Shown in pieces: positions 18,866 through 28,025 of a stretch of DNA of 64,000 nucleotides. Position numbers and translations under genes: made by a program. Origin of the DNA: Lentihominibacter butyricus (GTDB lineage Bacteria; Bacillota; Clostridia; Peptostreptococcales; Anaerovoracaceae); the NCBI RefSeq assembly GCF_025567305.1, contig NZ_JAOQJP010000001.1:186001-250000 (forward strand), written 5' to 3'. Below the pieces are notes generated by a model that worked only from the letters and a program-made list of their open reading frames with translations, was not told where the DNA came from and did no database searches. Each line of letters opens with the position of its first letter. The first letter of the stretch is position 1.

Positions 18866-20590
18866 ATGATGACTCAGGAACGGATCCAGGGAGTTGCGGG
18901 TCTCAGGAAGCATGATATAAAGGTTTCAGGCATCGTTTTCATGCTGTACTGTCTCGTAGCGGCAGGCGCGTTCGGTATAGAGGAAATGATCCCGGAGGCG
19001 GGACCTGGCATGACACTGCTGCTCCTTGCGGTATTTCCGATAGTATGGGCATATCCTATCAGCAATCTGGTCGCCGAATGCGGCTCGGTGATGCCGTCGG
19101 AAGGCGGCGTGTATGTGTGGGTCAAAGAAGCATTCGGCGAATTCTGGGGGTTCCAGGCCGGGTGGTGGGGCACTGTCTCCACGTATATAACGAACGGTGT
19201 CTATGTCGCACTGGTATCGGGATACGTCAGCCAGATGATCCCGATGTCACCAGCAGCGGTACAGGCGCTGAAGATCGGGATGATCCTGATCTTTACGATC
19301 GTGAACCTGCTGGGGCTGAAAGAAGTAGGCAAGGTGAGCACTGCGCTTTCCATAATGATAATCCTGGCATTTGCACTGGTGGCGGCGGTCGGCTTCATAA
19401 ACTGGAACACGAATCCGGTGGAGCCGTTCATGCCTGAGGGTTACGGTCTGGTAGACGGACTGGGCGGCGGCATCTGTATATGCGTGTGGATGTACTGCGG
19501 GTATGAATGCATCTCGAATATGGCGGGAGAAGTAAAGGATCCGCAGGTGATCCCGAAAGGGCTTCTGATAGCCATGCCGCTGGTGGCGCTGACCTATGTA
19601 CTGCCCACGCTTGGAAGCCTGGCGACGCTTCCGGAAGGTAGCTGGCTGAAGTGGTCGACTGACGGCGGTTTTGACGGTGTGGCCGTCGGGTATGCGACAG
19701 TGCTGACGCAGAATCTCGGGTCTGCATGGGGATATGTGTTCCTGGTCGTTGCGATAGTATCGCAGTGCGCGATATTCAACACATATCTGGCGTCGGGGTC
19801 GAGGGGCTTCTTTGTGCTCGCAGACGATCATCTGTGCCCGCCGGTGCTCGTGAAAGTAAGCAGGAGCAAAGGCGTACCGTGGGTCGGGATCCTGTCGCTT
19901 GCGGTAGTCACGTATATACTGGCGCAGTCGTCATTCACGACGCTTGTAAGCATGGAGGTAGTGTTCATGCTGGCGCTTTACATAATACTGCCGGTTTCTG
20001 TCGTAAAGCTCAGACGCAGGATCCCTGTAGATGAGCGTAAAAAGCGCGGGCTTTACGTGATGCCGGGAGGAAAGGCCGGGCTGATATTTTACTGCGGAGC
20101 ACCTGTGCTGATATCTGTGATGGCGCTGCTGATAAACGGCACGGATTATCTGGCGATAGGCCTCATTGGCCTGTGTTCGGGACCTGTGGCTTATGTGATA
20201 TTCAAAAAGCGCTATGGCGGCTTTGCGGTGAACGATCCGGAGGGCTGTCCTGTAAACAGGGCGGGACTTGCGGCAGGCGATTCGGTAAGGATAGGGGTAT
20301 TCATGTTCCTTGCGGGGGCGATGGCGTTTCTGGGGCAGTTCTGGCTGAGATGGTACGAGATAGACTACGGCGGATGGGGGCCTGAGGATTACGATACGTT
20401 CGGGAACTGCATACTCGAGGTGCTACAGGTGCTGAAATGGGCAGGAATTGCGGCGATCGCAGCGGGTGCTGTGCTGTTCGTCTTCGGTATGAAAAAAGAT
20501 GCGCCTCTGCCTGAAGCAGAGGTCGATATAGATGAGCTGACGGAAAAATATCTCAACGAGGAGAAGCACGAATCGTTTTTTGATGACTGA
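18866..20590 (+). CDS. APC-superfamily amino acid permease
   Basis: 574 aa with about 12-14 hydrophobic segments; somewhat longer than the usual 450-500 aa, the extra being near the C terminus (two more membrane helices, then an acidic tail with EVDIDELTEKYLNEE). The N-terminal first helix and ECGSVMPSEGGVYVWVKEAFG are typical of the APC glutamate/GABA-type transporters. RBS AGGGAGGTGAG is strong; the start may be 18866 or 18869. It probably supplies the substrate for the upstream dehydrogenase-like enzyme. Confidence 0.87.
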   Translation: MMTQERIQGVAGLRKHDIKVSGIVFMLYCLVAAGAFGIEEMIPEAGPGMTLLLLAVFPIVWAYPISNLVAECGSVMPSEGGVYVWVKEAFGEFWGFQAGWWGTVSTYITNGVYVALVSGYVSQMIPMSPAAVQALKIGMILIFTIVNLLGLKEVGKVSTALSIMIILAFALVAAVGFINWNTNPVEPFMPEGYGLVDGLGGGICICVWMYCGYECISNMAGEVKDPQVIPKGLLIAMPLVALTYVLPTLGSLATLPEGSWLKWSTDGGFDGVAVGYATVLTQNLGSAWGYVFLVVAIVSQCAIFNTYLASGSRGFFVLADDHLCPPVLVKVSRSKGVPWVGILSLAVVTYILAQSSFTTLVSMEVVFMLALYIILPVSVVKLRRRIPVDERKKRGLYVMPGGKAGLIFYCGAPVLISVMALLINGTDYLAIGLIGLCSGPVAYVIFKKRYGGFAVNDPEGCPVNRAGLAAGDSVRIGVFMFLAGAMAFLGQFWLRWYEIDYGGWGPEDYDTFGNCILEVLQVLKWAGIAAIAAGAVLFVFGMKKDAPLPEAEVDIDELTEKYLNEEKHESFFDD

Positions 20591-20713
20591 TCGACGGCTC
20601 GTCCATAGACTCGGCAGACAGATACATCTTCGGTGGACTTGTACACACCCTCTCCAACAGATATGGAAAAGCGCCGATTTTGCATACAGCTGAGTGCGAT
20701 TTCGATAATGACC

Positions 20714-20742
20714 TTGAACTGGCATAACAAGTACAGTATAAT
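20714..20742 (+). promoter_or_regulatory. sigma-A promoter for the DUF5684-like gene
   Basis: TTGAAC (20714-20719) and a perfect TATAAT (20737-20742) with a 17-bp spacer, 51 bp before the start codon. Confidence 0.8.
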
Positions 20743-20793
20743 AAAATCGATGTAATCGCTTTAATTTACTACATATCAAGGGAGGAGAACTAA

Positions 20794-21666
20794 ATGGATT
20801 ATTATGATTCATCATACGGCGTGTACGAATCGAGTGCATTGAGTACAGGCGCTGTAGTTGCGAATGTTATAATCAGTCTGGCGCTCACTGCGCTGGCGAT
20901 CATAGCATACTGGAGGATCTTTGTAAAAGCGGGAGAAGAAGGCTGGAAAGCCATAATACCGTTTTATAATGCTTACACAGCTATGAAGCTGTTCTGGAAA
21001 ACATCGATATTCTGGATCGGTATCGGACTTGGAGTCGGCGCATCTATCGGCTATGGCATGGCATCATACGGTGTAGTCGCACTTGCGATTTATGGCGGAG
21101 GCGGTAACGCCGCAGTGATGGTGATCGGCTTCATACTCGCGTTCGGATGCGGTATCACTGCATTCGTTCTGGAGATCATGTTCCTGAACCGTGTGTCAAA
21201 GGCATTCGGTCACGGGGCAGGATTCACAGTGGGTCTTGTATTCCTTAACTTCATATTCATACTTATCCTGGCGTTCAGTAAATCTGAACGTGTAGTTTCA
21301 GGGCAGCAGGCAGGATATGGACAGCCGGCTCAGGGCTATGCTCCCGGACAGAATTATGGTCAGCGTCCTCAGCAGGGTTATGGCCAGGCTCCGAACTACG
21401 GTCAGCAGAGCTATACTCAGGCACAGAACCATGCTCAGCCGCAGGCTCAGACTTACGGACAGCAGCCTCAGCAGAGACCGCAGGGATATGCACAGCAGAC
21501 ATCACAGCCTCAGCAGACTTACGGACAGCAGCCGGGAAATGCTCAGCCGCAGAATTACAGTTATGGCCAGACTCAGCCGCAGGCTCAGAATCCTGTTCAG
21601 AACCAGCAGCCAGGCAGCGGCACTGAGAACACTGATGCTAACAGATACAGAAATCCGATGGCGTAG
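20794..21666 (+). CDS. DUF5684-like membrane protein with Q/G/P/Y-rich tail
   Basis: 290 aa. Four or so membrane segments fill residues 20-165, with the motif KAGEEGWKAIIPFYNAY after the first, the hallmark of this uncharacterised family. From about 170 to the end the protein is low-complexity, built of GYGQ, YGQQ and AQPQ-like units with almost no charge. Such a tail resembles prion-like or adhesive segments and is unusual for the family (from memory). Own promoter and strong terminator make it a single-gene unit. The function is unknown; the membrane part suggests an anchor and the tail an interaction surface. Confidence 0.75.
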   Translation: MDYYDSSYGVYESSALSTGAVVANVIISLALTALAIIAYWRIFVKAGEEGWKAIIPFYNAYTAMKLFWKTSIFWIGIGLGVGASIGYGMASYGVVALAIYGGGGNAAVMVIGFILAFGCGITAFVLEIMFLNRVSKAFGHGAGFTVGLVFLNFIFILILAFSKSERVVSGQQAGYGQPAQGYAPGQNYGQRPQQGYGQAPNYGQQSYTQAQNHAQPQAQTYGQQPQQRPQGYAQQTSQPQQTYGQQPGNAQPQNYSYGQTQPQAQNPVQNQQPGSGTENTDANRYRNPMA

Positions 21667-21736
21667 CAGTCTGACAGAACGATGAACGGACATGACCGGC
21701 ATCTGATATAAGAAAAGATACATAAGGATCGATACG

Positions 21737-21779
21737 ACCGGCAGCGACAGTCACACACGACATGTCGCTGCCGGTTTTC
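21737..21779 (+). terminator. strong intrinsic terminator
   Basis: Perfect 13-bp stem ACCGGCAGCGACA / TGTCGCTGCCGGT with a 13-nt loop and TTTTCT tail. Confidence 0.88.
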
Positions 21780-22029
21780 TGATCAGGTTGGTTTTTTGCA
21801 GCTGCGTCTTTTCTGTATCGCCATGCTGGCGCAAATGTGAACAATAAGTGACGTTTGGGGCGGTTTTATTGAAAATCCGCGGGGATGAATATATAATCTT
21901 TTACAAGTGTGTCTATTTTTTGAAAACGGCAGCAGGCAGTCATCCTGCGGCATTTGGAAAATATACAGTACATGTATTTGACAGGAGCAGGGGATAAGAG
22001 AAACGGATATGTTTTAAACGGGAGAAGCA
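21780..22029 (+). other. gene-free stretch before the GH25 gene
   Basis: No credible gene is seen. TTGACA occurs at 21978-21983 but without a good -10 at the right distance. GGGAGAAGC just before 22030 is the likely RBS of the following gene. Confidence 0.4.
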
Positions 22030-22932
22030 ATGAAGTATCGGAATGCAGCCGGCGGAAAACATAATAATGTAAAGAGTGCAGTGCGTCGCAGCTCCGGCAG
22101 GACGGCAAGATACAGAGCAGCACATCGCAGATCCAAATCGCAGTCTCAGGGGAGAAAAAAGCGCATGCGCATGCGTGCACCGGCATTCAGAAACAGAAAG
22201 ACAATGTTCGTCTTCGGAGCGGCAGCCGCCGCGGTACTGATAGCGATCGTCTATCTGTTCAGTCAGCTGTACTTTTACATAACGGAAAACGATGTAACAG
22301 CCGGCGAGCCGTATCCTGTGAAGGGCGTAGACGTTTCGTCATACCAGCTCGACATCGACTGGAAAGGTCTTGAGAAAGAAGGCTACAAGTTTGCATTCAT
22401 AAAGGCGACCGAAGGAAGCAGTCACATCGACGACAGGTTCGAAGAAAACTGGAAGAACGTCAGAAAGACCGATATAAGAGCCGGGGCGTACCATTTCCTA
22501 AGCTATGACACGAGCGGCAAGTCGCAGGCTGAGAACTTCATAAAAACGGTAAAAAAGAGACATGGTATGCTGCCGCCGGCAGTAGACGTGGAGTTTTACG
22601 GCGAGTACGAGGAAGTCCATCCGAGCAAAAAGAAGCTGAGGAAAGTTCTCGACACGGTTCTGGAGGAGCTGGAGGATCACTACGGGCAGAAGCCTGTGAT
22701 ATACACGAATACATATATATACGATACATATATATCGGGCAGATACGATGATTATCCGATATGGATCAGCGCGCATGATCTGCCGGAAAGCCTGCCTGAC
22801 GACAGCAACTGGACGTTCTGTCAGTACACGTTTTACGGACAGTCGGACAGCGTAGGAGGGGGAGAAAAATACGTTGATCTCAATGTGTTCAACGGAAGTT
22901 CCTGGGATCTGAGAAAAGGAAACTGGAAATAA
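22030..22932 (+). CDS. membrane-anchored GH25 lysozyme (muramidase)
   Basis: 300 aa. A very basic N terminus (1-55, many Arg/Lys) is followed by one hydrophobic segment (about 58-80), then the GH25 domain. KGVDVSSYQ supplies the first active-site Asp, PPAVDVEFYG holds the catalytic DxE, and the C-terminal part ends with the family's YVDLNVFNG. The enzyme cuts peptidoglycan between MurNAc and GlcNAc, here outside the membrane as a type II membrane protein. The RND pump gene follows after 21 nt; a shared transcript is likely but a functional link is unclear. Confidence 0.9.
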   Translation: MKYRNAAGGKHNNVKSAVRRSSGRTARYRAAHRRSKSQSQGRKKRMRMRAPAFRNRKTMFVFGAAAAAVLIAIVYLFSQLYFYITENDVTAGEPYPVKGVDVSSYQLDIDWKGLEKEGYKFAFIKATEGSSHIDDRFEENWKNVRKTDIRAGAYHFLSYDTSGKSQAENFIKTVKKRHGMLPPAVDVEFYGEYEEVHPSKKKLRKVLDTVLEELEDHYGQKPVIYTNTYIYDTYISGRYDDYPIWISAHDLPESLPDDSNWTFCQYTFYGQSDSVGGGEKYVDLNVFNGSSWDLRKGNWK

Positions 22933-22953
22933 TAAGGAAGAAGAGGAAGAAGG

Positions 22954-25900
22954 ATGCTATCAAAGTTCAGCGTGAGAAAACCGTTCACAGTGCTCGTTGC
23001 TGTGGTCATCGTGATCGTTTTCGGTGTCATATCGTTTACGAAAATGACCCCGGATCTGTTCCCGAATATCAATACGCCTTACGTGATCGTGATGACGACA
23101 TATCCGGGAGCGAGCCCGGAGGAAGCCGAGGTCGAGATCACGGAGCCGATGGAGCAGCAGCTCGCGACGCTGGCAAACATAAAAAACGTTACATCCGTGT
23201 CGGCATCTAACTATTCGATGATACAGATGGAGTTTTCTGACGATGTGAATATGGATGCGATCTCGGTCGACATCAGGGACAAAATCAGCCAGATAGAGGG
23301 AAATCTGCCGGAAACGGCGGGCACTCCGGTCGTGATGAAGATAAGCACTGACATGATGCCTGTGGTGACTGCAGCTGTCGGAATGAAAGGCAAGCCTGCA
23401 GGCGAAGTCTCCCGGTTTGTAAAGGAGGAGCTGCAGAGCTCTCTGTCAGGCGTTGAAGGAGTGGCGTCAGTTTCAACTATGGGAATGGTATCTGACAATA
23501 TACAGATAGTGCTTTCTCAGGAAAAGATAGATGAAATAAACCAAAAAATCTCAGCGGCGATAAGCAGCAGTCTCGGTGAGGCAGAAGGCCAGATAGCCGG
23601 CGGCATGGGCGCTGCGGCAAGCGGCAAACAGCAGATACAGGACGGTAAGGAAGCGATCGCCAAAGGGCAGAGACAGGCGGCAGAACAGCTGGCTGCGATG
23701 AAAAAACAGCTGACTGACAGCAGGCAGCAGCTCGCAGATCTTAAAAAGCAGGGGCCGGCGCTGAAGCTCCTGCTGAAAGAGTACGACAATGCGGTGGCCT
23801 CAGGCAACCAGACCCTTGTGCATATGGTAGAGCAGCAGATCGAGATGACGGGGATGACCGTTGATTCACTGAGAAAAGCGGTCGCACAGCTCGACACGAT
23901 AGACGAGCAGATCGCGGCAGTGGACGCCGCACTCCAAAACCTCGAGACCGAAGGTGCAGCAGCATCATTTACATTAGGAAACAGATATGCAGACCTGGCA
24001 GCTGCAGAAAGCACGATAGACGCGACTGTCAACCAGCTGCAGAGCGCACTTGCACAGGTACAGAGCTCCCGGGAGGCGGCGCTCGCCAGCGCGGACATGA
24101 CAGGCGTGCTGACGATGAGCAATATCTCGGCGATCCTGAGTGCGCAGAACTTTTCCATGCCTGCAGGCTATATCACGGACGGTCAGGCAAAGATACTCGT
24201 GAGCGTCGGAAACAAGATAAAAGACAAGGATGAGCTGGAAAGCCTGATACTGATAGACATGGGGATAGACGGCGTCGATCCGGTGAGGCTTTCGGACATA
24301 GGGACGGTCACTTATGCAAATCAGGCAGAGGACACTTATGCGAAGATAAACGGGCAGAACGGCGTGCTGCTGAGTTTTACAAAGCAGTCGAGCTATGCCA
24401 CTGCGGTGGTTGCGGATAATATCTCTGCAAAGTTCGCACAGCTGGAAAGCGAATACGATGATCTCGAGTTCACTATGCTCTCTGATCAGGGCGAGTATAT
24501 CCACCTCGTCATCAATTCGGTCCTCCAGAACCTGCTCATGGGAGCTGTGCTGGCGATACTTATACTGCTTTTCTTTCTCAGAGATATCAGGCCGACGATC
24601 ATAACGGCGGTAAGCATACCGATAAGTGTGATCTTTGCAGTAGTGCTCATGTATTTTTCGGGAGTCACGCTCAACATGATCTCACTGTCCGGACTGGCGA
24701 TAGGCGTCGGCATGCTGGTAGACAACTCTATAGTAGTCGTAGAAAACACGTACAGGCTGCGTGCCCTGGGTTACAGCAGGGTGCAGTCGGCGGTTTCTGG
24801 CGCAGTGCAGGTAGCAGGCGCGATAACGTCTTCGACGCTGACGACTATCTGTGTGTTCGTTCCTATAATATTCGTCGACGGAATGACTAAGGACATCTTT
24901 ATGGATCTGGCGCTGACGGTGGCGTATTCGCTGCTGGCGAGTCTTATCGTGGCTCTTACGCTCGTGCCGGCTATGGCAAAGGGGCTGCTGGCGAAGGATA
25001 CTAAAAAATCGATACTCAGTCAGGAAGGCCGGACGATAAAGTCATACAAAAAACTGGCGGCATGGAGTTTGTGTCACAAGAAGATTCTGATCATAGCTTC
25101 TGTCGTTATACTGGTAGCTTCGACGGCTCTGGCGTTCTCCAGAGGATTCTCGTATATGCCGTCCATGAGTACACCGCAGATTTCAGCTACTCTGCAGATG
25201 CCTGATGAAAGTACGCTTGAAGAAACATCTGAAGTGACGGATGCAGTATCCGAGGAGATCAGGAAGATAGACGGTGTGAAAACTGTAGGTGCGATGCTTT
25301 CGAGCGACACGCTGGGAATGATCGGCATGTCTTCCGGGCAGCAGGACGTGACATCGACGATGCTCTATATAATACTTGATGAAAACAAGGCCGATAACGG
25401 CAAACTGATAAATAAAAAACTGGAAAAGCTCGCAAAGAAATACGACTGTGAGATCACGACGTCCTCAGGCATGGATATGTCTTCGATGATGGGCGGCAGC
25501 GGAGTCGCAGTGAACCTTTACAGCGATGATCTGGATCAGCTTAGAAGTACAGGTGCGGCTATAGAAAAAGAGCTGAGAGGAATGAAGCAGCTGGAGGAAG
25601 TGTCGGACGTCAACGAGGACAGCACAGAGGAACTCAAGGTCGTTGTGAACAAGAACCTTGCGATAAAGGAAGGGCTGACTACTGCGCAGGTATATCAGCA
25701 GATCGCATCTAAGCTGACTGAAGAATCATCGGCGACGACGCTCAATGATGAGAACGGCACAGTAGATGTCGTCGTTGAAAACAGCACGGCCGGAAAATTT
25801 ACAAAAGACGATCTGCTGAACATGAAGCTCACTGCAGACAAGAGCGACGGAACGAAGTCGGAGGTGACGCTTTCTACGATAGCGACGGTAGAGAACGGGG

Positions 25901-26619
25901 CGTCGCTCGACGCTATAAACCACGACAACCAGAACAGGACACTCAGCGTGAGTGCGGCGGTGAAGGACGGATACAACGTGACTCACGCCAATAATGCTGT
26001 GAAGAATATGATAGAAAAGAAGGATCTCGTGCCTGACGGCGTAAAGATAAGCTACGGCGGCGAGACGCAGGAGATCATGGACGCGATGCGCCAGATGGTA
26101 CTGATGCTGATCGTAGGTCTTATCCTCGTTTACCTGATAATGGTGGCACAGTTCCAGTCGCTGCGTTCTCCGTTCATTGTGCTGTTCACGATACCGCTGG
26201 CATTCACAGGCGGCATGCTGGCGCTGCTGATATGCGGCCAGGACGTCAGCGTAGTTTCGATGATGGGATTCGTAATGCTGATGGGAGTCGTAGTCAACAA
26301 CGCGATCGTTCTCGTGGACTGCATAAACAGGTTCAGGCTCGAAGGCATGGAGATGGACGAAGCGATCATAAATGCAGGCGCTGTCAGGATGCGTCCGGTG
26401 CTGATGACTGCTGTCACTACGATACTGGGACTGCTCCCGCTGGCGATCGGTATAGGTACAGGCGCGGAAATGGTGCAGCCTGTTGCGATAGTGTGCATCG
26501 GCGGCCTGATCTACGCGACCCTGATGACACTCGTGATCATCCCTGTGATGTACAGGATATTCGCGAAAAAGCACATGGAGAACGTGAAAGATGAGGAGCT
26601 CGAGGTGCTGAACGTATAA
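22954..26619 (+). CDS. RND-family efflux transporter (HAE1/AcrB-like)
   Basis: 1221 aa, longer than AcrB (1049). N-terminal MLSKFSVRKPFTVLVAVVIV is a typical first helix. Membrane helix 4 carries GVGMLVDNSIVVVEN, where E. coli AcrB has two adjacent Asp and this protein Asp-Asn; helix 10 has GVVVNNAIVLVDCINRF. A Gln/Ala-rich coiled-coil insertion of about 190 residues (roughly 195-390) sits in the first periplasmic-type loop and explains the extra length. Such an insertion is common in Gram-positive RND proteins, which have no outer membrane channel. No membrane fusion protein gene is adjacent. Substrates unknown; drugs, fatty acids or lipopeptides are possible. Confidence 0.93.
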   Translation: MLSKFSVRKPFTVLVAVVIVIVFGVISFTKMTPDLFPNINTPYVIVMTTYPGASPEEAEVEITEPMEQQLATLANIKNVTSVSASNYSMIQMEFSDDVNMDAISVDIRDKISQIEGNLPETAGTPVVMKISTDMMPVVTAAVGMKGKPAGEVSRFVKEELQSSLSGVEGVASVSTMGMVSDNIQIVLSQEKIDEINQKISAAISSSLGEAEGQIAGGMGAAASGKQQIQDGKEAIAKGQRQAAEQLAAMKKQLTDSRQQLADLKKQGPALKLLLKEYDNAVASGNQTLVHMVEQQIEMTGMTVDSLRKAVAQLDTIDEQIAAVDAALQNLETEGAAASFTLGNRYADLAAAESTIDATVNQLQSALAQVQSSREAALASADMTGVLTMSNISAILSAQNFSMPAGYITDGQAKILVSVGNKIKDKDELESLILIDMGIDGVDPVRLSDIGTVTYANQAEDTYAKINGQNGVLLSFTKQSSYATAVVADNISAKFAQLESEYDDLEFTMLSDQGEYIHLVINSVLQNLLMGAVLAILILLFFLRDIRPTIITAVSIPISVIFAVVLMYFSGVTLNMISLSGLAIGVGMLVDNSIVVVENTYRLRALGYSRVQSAVSGAVQVAGAITSSTLTTICVFVPIIFVDGMTKDIFMDLALTVAYSLLASLIVALTLVPAMAKGLLAKDTKKSILSQEGRTIKSYKKLAAWSLCHKKILIIASVVILVASTALAFSRGFSYMPSMSTPQISATLQMPDESTLEETSEVTDAVSEEIRKIDGVKTVGAMLSSDTLGMIGMSSGQQDVTSTMLYIILDENKADNGKLINKKLEKLAKKYDCEITTSSGMDMSSMMGGSGVAVNLYSDDLDQLRSTGAAIEKELRGMKQLEEVSDVNEDSTEELKVVVNKNLAIKEGLTTAQVYQQIASKLTEESSATTLNDENGTVDVVVENSTAGKFTKDDLLNMKLTADKSDGTKSEVTLSTIATVENGASLDAINHDNQNRTLSVSAAVKDGYNVTHANNAVKNMIEKKDLVPDGVKISYGGETQEIMDAMRQMVLMLIVGLILVYLIMVAQFQSLRSPFIVLFTIPLAFTGGMLALLICGQDVSVVSMMGFVMLMGVVVNNAIVLVDCINRFRLEGMEMDEAIINAGAVRMRPVLMTAVTTILGLLPLAIGIGTGAEMVQPVAIVCIGGLIYATLMTLVIIPVMYRIFAKKHMENVKDEELEVLNV

Positions 26620-26682
26620 GGTGATAATCTACTGGATTTGAATCGTCTGAAAATATCTCTCTGATAATGACACGGAAAAGCC

Positions 26683-26711
26683 TTGAATTAACAAGGGTTT
26701 GATGATATAAT
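26683..26711 (+). promoter_or_regulatory. promoter for tRNA-Leu(CAA)
   Basis: TTGAAT (26683-26688) and TATAAT (26706-26711), 17-bp spacer, 12 bp before the tRNA. Confidence 0.78.
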
Positions 26712-26723
26712 TAGTTTCATTGA

Positions 26724-26810
26724 GCCGGCGTGATGGAATTGGCAGACGTGCGGGACTCAAAATCCCGTGGTGGCAACACCGTATGGGTTCGACCCCCATC
26801 GCCGGCACCA
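26724..26810 (+). tRNA. tRNA-Leu, anticodon CAA
   Basis: An 87-nt class II tRNA with encoded CCA. Acceptor GCCGGCG / CGCCGGC; anticodon stem CGGGA/TCCCG with loop CTCAAAA gives CAA at 26758-26760, reading UUG. Long variable arm GTGGTGGCAACACC and T loop GGTTCGACCCC are present. yajC starts 56 nt later without an obvious terminator between. Confidence 0.96.
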
Positions 26811-26866
26811 TTATCTTATCACCGAGATAATGCACCAGAAACATATTCATACAGGAGGAGCGTTGA

Positions 26867-27418
26867 ATGAACGGAACTTTGACGATGATACTGCCTTTAA
26901 TAGTACTGCTGGCAGTAATGTACTTCTTACTTATCAGACCGCAGAAGAAGAGAGAAAAAGAAGTAAATGCAATGAGAAAAGGCTTACAGGTCGGAGATGA
27001 GATCATCACGATCGGCGGTATCTGCGGAAAAATCGTAAAAACAAAAGACGAGTCACTGGTTATCCAGGTTGGAGCAGACAAAGTAAAATTCGAGATCATG
27101 AGATGGGCTGTTTCAAGAGTTGTCGAAGAGAGCAAGAGACCTGCAAAGAACAGAGCAGCTGAAGAGGTAGAAGAGGTCGAAGAAAAGAAACCTTCAAAGC
27201 CTAAGAGAATGAAGAAGGCAGCTCCTGCAGAGGAAGTCGAAGAAAAGGAAGAAGTTGTTGAAGCAGCAGAGACAGAAGAAGTTGAAGCTGTAGAAGAAGC
27301 AACAGAAACAGCTGAGGTTGCGGAAGAAGCCGTTGCTGAACCTGCAGAGGAAGCTGAAGCTGCTGAAGCAGAAACAGTAGAAGCTGAAGAATCAACTGAA
27401 GAAAAAAAGGCTGAATAA
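26867..27418 (+). CDS. yajC: preprotein translocase subunit YajC with long acidic tail
   Basis: 183 aa, about twice the usual length. The N-terminal hydrophobic segment (about 4-22) ends in LLIRPQKKREKE, the family signature, followed by the small soluble domain with GDEIITIGGICGKIVK. From about residue 100 the protein is a Glu/Ala/Val-rich tail with a Lys-rich patch near 105-120; such a tail is absent from classical YajC. YajC binds SecDF and helps protein export. secDF lies 10.4 kb downstream, separated by accessory genes. GGAGGAGC precedes the ATG. Confidence 0.9.
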   Translation: MNGTLTMILPLIVLLAVMYFLLIRPQKKREKEVNAMRKGLQVGDEIITIGGICGKIVKTKDESLVIQVGADKVKFEIMRWAVSRVVEESKRPAKNRAAEEVEEVEEKKPSKPKRMKKAAPAEEVEEKEEVVEAAETEEVEAVEEATETAEVAEEAVAEPAEEAEAAEAETVEAEESTEEKKAE

Positions 27419-27433
27419 AATCATGACAGTATG

Positions 27434-27460
27434 AGAAGTCGGGAAACCGGCTTCTTTTTT
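27434..27460 (+). terminator. intrinsic terminator after yajC
   Basis: AGAAGTCGG / CCGGCTTCT 9-bp stem with a GAAA loop and a T7 run. Confidence 0.9.
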
Positions 27461-28025
27461 ATGCAGGAAATATCGCTTTTGATCGCACTCGCGATCACCG
27501 TTCATTTTCGACAGTCATTTTTGCTGACAGGCAGGAACCGTTGCAGTACTGCAAATTAGGAACATTCACATATCATAAACGTAAGTGATAGCAATATAGT
27601 TATATTTTGCGCTGTTGAATAGACAAATACGTTTGTAAAAACGAAAAAAGTTTTTTCTTTACAATGAAAACGAAAAAATAATTTGTTATGACAACGTCGA
27701 AAAGATCGGATAAATAGCATGGATTGATTATAGATAGACATGCGGATACTTGATTTTAAGTAGTATTTATACCGTGAAATATGGCGGTATCATTCCATAT
27801 AGTGATACATTTAAGCAATACAGCCAATTTGTTCCTTTGAAATATTCTGTTAATATTTGTTTGTGCAAAAATATTAATTTATTTAAGACGGATGCGGTTA
27901 TGTATCGCCCGCAGCACAGCAATCATAAATCCATTTATCATCAGATGTTTATAAACACTGAAGGACAGCCTTTGCGCCGGATCTTGACCGGTATGCTGAA
28001 TGAAGGAACGAAAGGAGCTGTACTA
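27461..28025 (+). other. 565-bp AT-rich upstream region of the second NhaC-type gene
   Basis: No convincing gene. The open frame from 27750 joins the transporter frame but lacks an RBS and has atypical composition. ATACCG-N10-CGGTAT (27769-27790) is a possible operator. AAAGGAG at 28010-28016 sets the transporter start. No sigma-54 site with correct spacing is found; one near 27530 is a base too long. Confidence 0.5.

Noticed and set aside
27528..27546. GGCAGGAACCGTTGC as a sigma-54 promoter for the second NhaC-type gene
   Set aside because: GG to GC distance is 13 bp, one longer than the strict 12 bp seen in the three real sites.
27750..28025. N-terminal extension of the second NhaC-type transporter
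   Set aside because: No RBS, Tyr/Asn/Ile-rich composition unlike the family, and AAAGGAG sets the start at 28026.
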